Both the position numbers and the translations under genes were made by a program. Below are positions 57,419 to 64,000 of a stretch of 64,000 bases of DNA, in pieces; the stretch's first letter is position 1; the number at the start of each line of letters is the position of its first letter. The stretch is from Gentiana macrophylla. Taxonomy: Eukaryota; Streptophyta; Magnoliopsida; Gentianales; Gentianaceae. The DNA is taken from the NCBI GenBank assembly GCA_026214975.1, contig CM047810.1, positions 41,126,113 to 41,190,112 on the forward strand, read 5' to 3'. The notes under the pieces were generated by a model. It was not told where the DNA came from. It did no database searches and saw only the letters and a list, made by a program, of their open reading frames with translations.

Positions 57419-59321
57419 CATTCTATCTAATATGAGCTAAACATAGTTGTTTCGACCTATAAATGTGAATCATTTGAGTTGAATATCATATGTCGGGTTC
57501 ATGAGTCGAGTATTTTGCATTTAACGTTTATTTTCCCTTATTCGATATTATTTCGTGCGTTATTTGATTATTTGATTATTGAAATATTGGGCTGAGCATT
57601 GTGGACAATTCTGGAGTGGACTGAACGAAAGGATTGGGCCTAGGGTATTCCAGAACCTTCCAAGCTAAGTCGGCAGAAAGAAAAAGACAAAAATACCCCC
57701 AATTAATCGGGAGATACAACCGAGTTACCGTGGCTCCAGAATCTTCCAAAACGCATTTTATTGGACGATGGGTAGTTCTAGGTGTTTCTAAGTCGGTTTA
57801 TTTAGCTATAAATAAGAGGCATCGCCTCAGAATTCAGTGTACAATTTTCAAGACAAGTATTATGCAATAAAAGTTCTTTGTTCTTTACTTTATTTATTTT
57901 ATGTGTTCTGGTCGAGGAGACGACGGATTCGCCGCTTAGGAAGAGATCCAAGGGAGATCTACACTCATCTTCGAGAGTATGATTTTCTGTCTTTTCCAAG
58001 ATTTAGATCTGTCGTTGTTCTATTTGACTAGTATGTGCTAATTGTTTCTTTAGTTTAATTATGTAGTAGTTAGTTTATTTTACACCATGTATGTATAGAT
58101 CTGATTCGTTGATGAAGAAATCATGACATAGTGATTGTGTTCTTCATATCTGCGACGGTCTATATCGCTAGATCTGAATACCTAGTAAAAAACTAGTTCA
58201 TGATAATGGACGCCAGCTACGTTGATCGACAGATTTAAAATACATGTAAGTAGCCTGATCAACTATTTTCATGTCATCGTAAATTAGCATGAAGGACTGT
58301 TAGTGAAGTGTTAATTTGGACATTGTCTTGATGGATCCATAGGAACATGCTAGTCATAGTCGATAGCTGCCTAGGGAGGTTTTCGGTCTTGAACCGGAAA
58401 CTCTAAAACTTAATGCTTGTGAACTAATACAACCAACGAAGGAGGTTAATAGCATACATATTGTCTGCTGCCCTTACAGTGGAAGTAGATAGGGTTAGGA
58501 GAGTTGCACCCGTAGCTGTCAATGAATTAAAATTTACCAACCGGAATGACTATTGCATGTGTGGGGGGAATAACTAATCACTCATAATTCGACTATTACA
58601 TTAGAAACTCTCGTTTGCTCCGTTTGAACTTGCATAATCTTGCTAGTTTATTGTTACCAATTTACTTCTGTATATATTATAGTTGGTCATAGACCGTTGT
58701 CGTGAAAATATCAATGTAATGCCCTCAGACCCCGGGCCTGGTAGTGCTAAATGAGTCATAAATGGTCCCGTCAACTGCTTACACCGCCGTCCTCGCTTGG
58801 TATAAAAGGGCTAACCCGAGTTGACAAGACCTTTATGTCTCACACTTATATGAAGGTGAGCAGGACTTTACTTTACCGATGTGGGATTTTACATTCTCCA
58901 TCTTATAAGGGATTGGCGTCCTCGCCAGGACGACCAAGATTTGTCCCAGTGGACTTGTCTCAGTTCCTCCCTAACATACTGCTCTCTCACGGTGTGGCAC
59001 TTAGTTCCGTATGATAATCAGCTTTGATATCATTCTGCAACGCCCCCAGGTCTGGTAGCGCTAAATGAGTCATAAATGGTCCGGTCAACTGCTTTGACCA
59101 CCGTCTTTGCTTGGTCTAAATGGGCTAACCCGTGTTGAAAATACCTTTATGTCTCACACTTATATGGGGGTGAGCAAGACTTTACTTTACCGATGTGGGA
59201 TTTACAATCAATCTCGATTAATTTGCATTCTTACGAGTCTCTGTGGGATTCGACTTTGACTCGCCTGTATTCTACTACGATAGACTAGTCCTATTGCTAG
59301 CGAGTACTTTGAACGCGATCA
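57383..59321 (+). repeat. E1 3' LTR
   Basis: 1939 bp, TGATGACGC to GCGATCA, preceded by the purine tract GTGGGGGGTAGT and followed by the TSD GGTCC (59322-59326). TATAAATA at 57807-57814. Contains the TRIM at 58715-59206. Confidence 0.88.
58710..59211 (-). mobile_element. TRIM element inside the E1 LTR
   Basis: 58715-59206 (492 bp), flanked by ATCAA on both sides (58710-58714; 59207-59211). Terminal repeats 58715-58893 (179 bp) and 59036-59206 (171 bp). On the minus strand they begin TGTAAAATCCCACATCGG and TGTAAATCCCACATCGG, the typical TRIM start. The primer site TGATATCAAAGC (59032-59021, two changes from TGGTATCAGAGC) and the purine tract AGATGGAGAA are in place, with about 140 bp between the repeats and no coding capacity. 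The same insertion starts at 51911 in the 5' LTR. Confidence 0.85.
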
Positions 59322-59408
59322 GGTCCCTTCCGTGAATGATGTTCTTTTTGACTGTTTGGCAAACTTGAATTCTGAATTCAATGCTTTAATTTGTCTTCTA
59401 AAAAAATT
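59322..59408 (+). pseudogene. LINE 3' UTR and tail, right half
   Basis: Continues the LINE fragments at 23713/34575 after the E1 insertion: 'gtgaatgatgtt...gcaaacttgaattctgaattc', then an A-run. Matches 16225-16308. Confidence 0.75.
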
Positions 59409-59608
59409 GAGTGAGTATATAATAAATGAGAGTAAAATAAGAAAATGTAATAAATACTTCAGAGATTTTTAAATAGACTTTTATTATGAGATAAAATTAA
59501 AATATTAAAAGAATTTACATTTTGAAACTGATGTAACTCTTGAAGAGAAACCACTATGTGTATGATTTTTTTTGAGAGTATGTGTACGACTCTTGAATGA
59601 TTTCTTTC
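59409..59608. repeat. Diverged copy of the flank at 16309-16490
   Basis: Shares 'gagtgagtat.taataaatgag' through 'gagtatgtgtacgactcttgaatgatttcttt' with the sequence after the LINE at 16308. Because it lies beyond the LINE tail, the similarity shows duplication of the locus rather than two LINE insertions. Confidence 0.75.
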
Positions 59609-61307
59609 TGTTGGACTTATTTTTATGTTTTGATGATGAGTGCCAGACTAGCTGTTATAGTGCAAAGGTAAAAAGATGTCTAGATCAAATGTATAGGTTT
59701 ATTAGAGTTTGATCTTTGTATAGGTTTGATCAAACAAGCCTTTGTAAAGGTCGGTGACTTGTTTCAAATTGATCGTCCATGTCGAGAGGGGTAGTTAGGT
59801 TAGTAGACTTTTTGGAACCTGCTGAAGACTGAAGGCTGAGGGCTCATACTCAGTTAATGAAGGCTAAAGGATCAAACTTAGTGATTAAAGTCAAGGATAT
59901 GTAATCAGAATTTAGGCAAGTCTGTGATGACCTAAAGCGATTACATATACCTTGTGTAGAAAGGTCTAAGTTCCATAAGTTGGATGATGTTTGGAACTTG
60001 GTTATAATTAAAAGGTGTAATCTAACTTCACAAATAAAAGTTAGATAAAAGAAATCACCGCATTGAATTTGTTTACAGCAAGTTGTTGTCGAGATCGATA
60101 GGTATTACAAGAGATCGATAAACCTACGATAATATACCTCGGTTAATTCAAGATTACATTGGAAGATTACAAGGATAAGGACAGCCAACTACCTCTGGTT
60201 TATCAAGAAAATCAAGGGCTGACATTAAAAGGACGTTGGGATGATTCAGGACTTTATCCAATGGTTATAAGTCAAAGGGTGGACAGATCGTGATTGTCAA
60301 AATGGAATCGACACACATCGACCCTATGAATAGTGACAGAAAGCATGTCAAATGGGACAAAACAGGGAACGGCTACATTTTAATTTCAAACACAAGTCAC
60401 ATGCCCTCCTACCTATAAATAGAGGACTTTCAACTTAGAAAAAGATGATGATTGATGAATTTTAAGAGAAAAATATAAGAGATAATTCTGAGCTGAAAAA
60501 GCACCCTACGAACTTAGGATGAGCTTAACTCATCGATCAGAGAAAATCTTCAAGTGTATTCTCAGTATTCAAGCTACATCAAGTTTACACACTTGAAGAC
60601 TACAAGTCAAGCTTGATTATATCATCCTAATCAAGTCTGCGAATCGAATCATTTACTTGAATCATTCTTTACTTTATAAAGAACTCGATTTTGATTTGAA
60701 GATAGTGAAGCATCTGTTGAGTGTGAAAGACTATTGTTTGTGGTGGAGTGGTGAAGAGGCAATCCTACCCTTCAAGGACCAGTGGAAGAATTTGGAGCAG
60801 CAATCCTACATGTTCCTAGTTTTCAGTTTGTGAAGCCATAGTCATTGGTGAAGGACAAGCAATCTTAGGAATCTTTTTATGAGACACATCAAAGATCTAC
60901 AGTGAATTACCTCCAACATCACAGGAGAAGAGTGGGTGACTGTGAATTACACCACACGGAACCACTATAAAATCTCGCCTACTTACTTTACGCACTTACA
61001 CATTACGTATTTAATTTATTATACACATCAACCCTCTTGAATCTAGCAACCGAACTCACACACATACACTCTGAGTATCTAATACTTAATATCATATTTA
61101 ACAACAAGTAATAAGGCTTAATTTTTATATAAATCCATTTGCACAAATTGATAAACTCAACCATCGTGAGACTCATGTGTATCAAGAAAGCTACTAAGGT
61201 ATCGTGAGCTCTTTGAAGTTCTTTGAGTTTGTTAACTCCAAAAAGTTTTAAGTGTTAATTTTATTCACACCTCTAAATTTAACCAAAGCCTTTTCAAGGG
61301 ACCAACA
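59609..61307 (+). repeat. 5' LTR of the Sirevirus-like element
   Basis: 1699 bp with TATAAATA at 60414-60421. Ends in CAACA directly before the primer site. Confidence 0.8.
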
Positions 61308-61412
61308 ATTGGTATCGGAGCAGTGCTTCTGTTCTGAAGTAATTCTACTTGTTGTGCTTGTGAAATACTTTGAAAAATCTTTTCAAATCACTGATTTTCA
61401 AAGCCTTGCATC

Positions 61413-62951
61413 ATGGATAACAACCAGTATGCTAGAACAATGTTGATGTGTTCTGCAGATCGTTTTGATGAATATATACGTCGTATGCAGACTTACCTTG
61501 CTGCAACTCATGATGAAATGATGGATGTGCTCACTGGATGGACCTTTGGAGATTACAAAGTCGATGCTTGAGTGGGTGAAGAGACACAGTACATTCCAAA
61601 GCCTAAAAAGGAATGGACTGCTGAAGATAGAAAGAGAGCAAATCTGAACAACATTGCTATTGATATTATCTACAGAACTCTGGATAGCAACATGTACATG
61701 AAAGTGAAAGATTGTAAAACAGCAAAAGAACTTTGGGACAAACTACAGTTGATCTGTGAAGGTTCTGATGAAATAAAGAAGAATAAAATCAGTGTGGCAA
61801 AGAAGAAGTTCCAAAAGTTTGAAATAAAACCCAATGAAACCATTGAACAAATGGAATCTAGGTTCAATGCAATTCTGGATGAACTCACCCTGCTGTGTGT
61901 TAATTACTCAAAAGAAGAAATCAACACAAAAAACTTGGAAGCTTTACCTGCTACAGATGAATGGAAGATGAAGGTGACAACCATAGAAGAAATGAGCAAA
62001 CTGCATGTAGAAGATACATTCAAGTTATTCTCAGATCTCAAGGCATATGAATTCAAAAAGAAGTTGTCACCTACCACTGAAAAGGAAGAGCCAAAAACCA
62101 CAGCACTGGCTGCTTCACATCAAGAAGAAGGATCAGAAGCTCAAGATGAATTACTGGATGAAATGCAAGAGCAAATAGCATTGCTGAGCAAGAAGATCAG
62201 GATGATGAAAGGTGGGAAGAGCTCACATAGGAATTTCACAAAGAAATTCACTGAAAAGAAAAAGGAAGAAACAAAGAAAGACAATGATTTCTTGTGTTTC
62301 AATTGCAAGAAATCAGGACACTTTAGACCTGACTGTCCTGAATTAAAGCAGAAAAAGGAACCAGATTATCTTTGCTTTAACTGCAAGAAGCATGGACATT
62401 TCAGACCAGATTGTCCAGATCTCCAAAAGAACAAGAGTCAACAAAGAAGACATGGCAAGAAGGCTATGGTTGCTGAAGATGAATCTGGATATGAAGTGGA
62501 ATCTGAAATGGGAAATGAATCAGATGACACAGCATTGGTTGCTGATATGGAAGACTATGCATTAATGGCTAATATGGATAAAACAGAGGAGGTATACAAT
62601 ACTGTATCAATTAACACTCCTGCTGAAAGTGATTATGAATCAACTTATGGTGATAGAACAGGGCTTGGATTTGGAACTCAACAATCCAAAAAGAGTGGAT
62701 CCAGTAAGGCTACTGAACCTAGTGCCAGAATTGGTCCTAAGTTTGTACCTGCACGAGATCCAACTCCCAGTAAGGTTGCTGAGGCAGTAAAACCTGCTGA
62801 GAATGCTTCAAGGAAGCAAAATCAGAAGTCAAAGAAGTCATTAGCTCCTAATAAAAGGAACAAATCCAAAAATAGGACTACTGTGCCTTCTAAGCCTCCT
62901 GATAGCAGACCTGCTACCAAGTCTGCTAGACCACAGAAGGGCAAGAAATAG
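61413..62951 (+). pseudogene. Sirevirus-like gag with one in-frame stop
   Basis: ATG at 61413 (MDNNQYARTMLMCSADRFDEYI) with an in-frame TGA at 61569-61571, codon 53. After that the same frame is open for 459 codons to TAG 62949-62951. Domains: copia gag (UBN2-like; AKELWDKLQLICEGSDEIKK), a coiled-coil stretch, two CCHC zinc knuckles CFNCKKSGHFRPDC and CFNCKKHGHFRPDC (about 62297-62420), an acidic segment, and a Lys/Ser/Pro-rich basic tail. Two knuckles and a long C-terminus suit Sirevirus gag. The family packages the element's RNA. The stop may be real or a sequencing error. Confidence 0.85.
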
Positions 62952-63452
62952 AAATATTCCAAGGATAAGAATCCTAAACCCAAAAATGTTAATCATACAA
63001 GGGATACTTATCTCAGGGGGAAAGGTAGATTGTTCGCTGCTGATAATGATTGGAATATTCCTGCCCCCATTGATAGAATCAACAGATACAACCATACTGC
63101 TAGGGTAAAACCTAGGCAATGGATTCAACAAAGGACTCAGCAGAGGACTTATATAAGACCTCAGCAGAGACCTCAACAGACTCCATATTATAGGGCTGTT
63201 CCTAACGGACAGCAAACCTATGGTTATACTGCTAACAAGAAAAATCACTCCAAACAGCAATATATACCAAAAAGCCAGAAAACATATGTGAATCCTACAC
63301 AACCAACTGTTAGATCTTATGGATGTGTGGAATACATGTATGAACCTAAGTATGACACCTTTAAAAGAAGACCTTATGGAAATTCACCAGGGGTCATGCT
63401 TACCACTGACCATCATGGACCCAAACAGATTTGGGTATCTAAAATGTATTGA
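62952..63452 (+). pseudogene. Gag-pol linker of the Sirevirus-like element
   Basis: The same frame as gag continues past the TAG to 63452: basic and Gln/Arg-rich (IQQRTQQRTYIRPQQRPQQ), then HHGPKQIWVSK, the phrase that precedes the protease in these elements. It is therefore a continuation of the polyprotein interrupted by one stop, not a separate gene. Confidence 0.65.
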
Positions 63453-63459
63453 TTTTGTT

Positions 63460-64000
63460 TTGTAGGGTGTCTGGTACTTTGACAGTTGATGTTCCAGACA
63501 TATGACAAAGAATAAGCGTTGTTTGACTAGCAAATGATGGTCCAAGGGTGAATTTTGGCAACAAAAATACACATGGTTATACAAGAGGCTATGTAACACT
63601 TGTGAGGAATGGACTAACCATCAAGAATGTTGCTTATGTGGAAGGACTGGACTACAACTTGCTGAGCACTGGTCAATTCTGTGACATGGGATACAAGGTC
63701 ACTTTTGACAAAAACAACTGTATTGTCATTAGTGAAAAAGGTGATCAAATTGTATTGGCTGGTAGAAGACAACAAAACATGTATGTTGTGGATTGGTCTA
63801 CTGCAGTTCCAGAAACCTGCCTGATTGTGCATACTAAATCAAAACTCAATTGGTTATGGCACAAGAAGTTGAATCATCTAAATTTGGAAGATATCAATCA
63901 ACTAGTAAAGAAGAAAATGGTAATTGGCTTGCCTGAGATTACATTCAAGAAGGATGCTATTTGTGATGCCTGTCAACAAGGTAAACAAATAAAATCAAGC
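63460..64000 (+). pseudogene. Protease and pre-integrase region, partial
   Basis: A frame shift places the protease at 63469: WYFDS, then TGA (63487-63489) exactly where the conserved Gly of Asp-Ser-Gly should be, then CSRHMTKNKRCLT. From about 63550 one frame is open to the window end: IKNVAYVEGLDYNLLSTGQFCDMGYKVTF-type sequence (in parts), WLWHKKLNHLNLEDI with the pre-integrase His residues, and CDACQQGKQ, the start of the integrase zinc region. Continues outside the window. Confidence 0.75.

Larger units (their letters stand above)
23714..59321 (+). mobile_element. E1: Ty3/gypsy (Athila-like) element, host of nested insertions
   Basis: The ends TGATGACG (23714) and GCGATCA (59321) are flanked by GGTCC on both sides (23709-23713; 59322-59326), a perfect 5-bp TSD inside a LINE. 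Its own sequence is: 5' LTR start 23714-24800 (repeated at 34576-35661 by tandem duplication), LTR continuation 51686-51997, a deletion that removes the rest of the LTR, the primer site, gag, protease and most of RT, then RT end/RNase H/integrase (51998-55912), the 3' untranslated region, a purine tract and the 3' LTR 57383-59321. Everything else inside is younger: E2, the tandem duplication and a solo LTR. Immobile. Confidence 0.85.
59609..64000 (+). mobile_element. Sirevirus-like Ty1/copia element, 5' part
   Basis: LTR 59609-61307 (TGTTGGAC...CCAACA), a primer site TTGGTATCGGAGC at about 61309-61321 (tRNA-Met type), gag with two zinc knuckles and a long Lys-rich C-terminal extension, then protease and pre-integrase, running past the window end. 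The long LTR, the extended gag and the motif set resemble plant Sireviruses (SIRE/Maximus). CTTTC precedes the LTR as a candidate target duplication. Confidence 0.85.

Noticed and set aside
58751..59014. 87-codon ORF as a gene
   Set aside because: Falls across the TRIM terminal repeat and interior, which are non-coding.

Overview
This is a transposon-packed stretch of a plant nuclear genome, most likely a eudicot. It is AT-rich and contains plant Ty1/copia and Ty3/gypsy (Athila-like) retroelements with tRNA-Met and tRNA-Asp primer sites. It also holds LINE, SINE, TRIM, CACTA-type and MITE remnants. Only one intact host gene is visible, a single-exon polygalacturonase-inhibitor-like (PGIP) leucine-rich-repeat gene at 11796-12758 with its own TATA box.

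Layout. 1-9451: an LTR-like remnant on the minus strand, two decayed host gene fragments on the minus strand (3541-4240 with a recognisable intron; 6513-7017, a membrane protein whose 5' exon is reiterated in tandem), a CACTA-type terminus at 4256 and small inverted-repeat elements. 9452-11400: a second LTR-like block. 11734-12800: the PGIP-like gene. 13847-16308: a (TA)n tract, a LINE 3' end with a clean 11-bp target-site duplication (TSD), a tRNA-derived SINE-like unit, and a LINE C-terminal fragment (zinc-binding plus RNase H).

16681-59608 is a nested retroelement cluster that can be dissected from TSDs. A Tork/Tnt1-like copia element (16681-21935, minus strand) lies beside a second LINE fragment. 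That LINE fragment was hit by gypsy element E1 (TSD GGTCC; 23714 to 59321). E1's 5' LTR was hit by Athila-like element E2 (TSD ATAGG; 35662-51685). E1's integrase was hit by a solo LTR (TSD AGAAG; 53177-55000). E1's LTR carries a TRIM (TSD ATCAA; 58715-59206). Later a 10.5-kb segment running from inside the copia LTR to inside the E2 gag was tandemly duplicated (copy 1 16915-27370, copy 2 27371-38106), with CAAA microhomology at the junction. A MITE then entered copy 2 only (33093-33487).

59609-64000 is the 5' part of a Sirevirus-like copia element that runs off the window.

Most notable is E2. Besides gag-pol it has an unrecognised basic ORF with a zinc-knuckle-like motif (43874-44335) and two diverged tandem env-position ORFs (44971-46486, 47041-47891). 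A composite DNA motif, two 12-bp palindromes CGGATCGATCCG separated by exactly 9 bp, occurs as two pairs just upstream of the TATA box in the LTR, again as two pairs upstream of a TATA box before the second env-position ORF, and once before the first. This looks like an element-specific regulatory site shared by the LTR promoter and an internal promoter. All coding regions of the retroelements here are broken by stops or frameshifts, some of which may be consensus errors.
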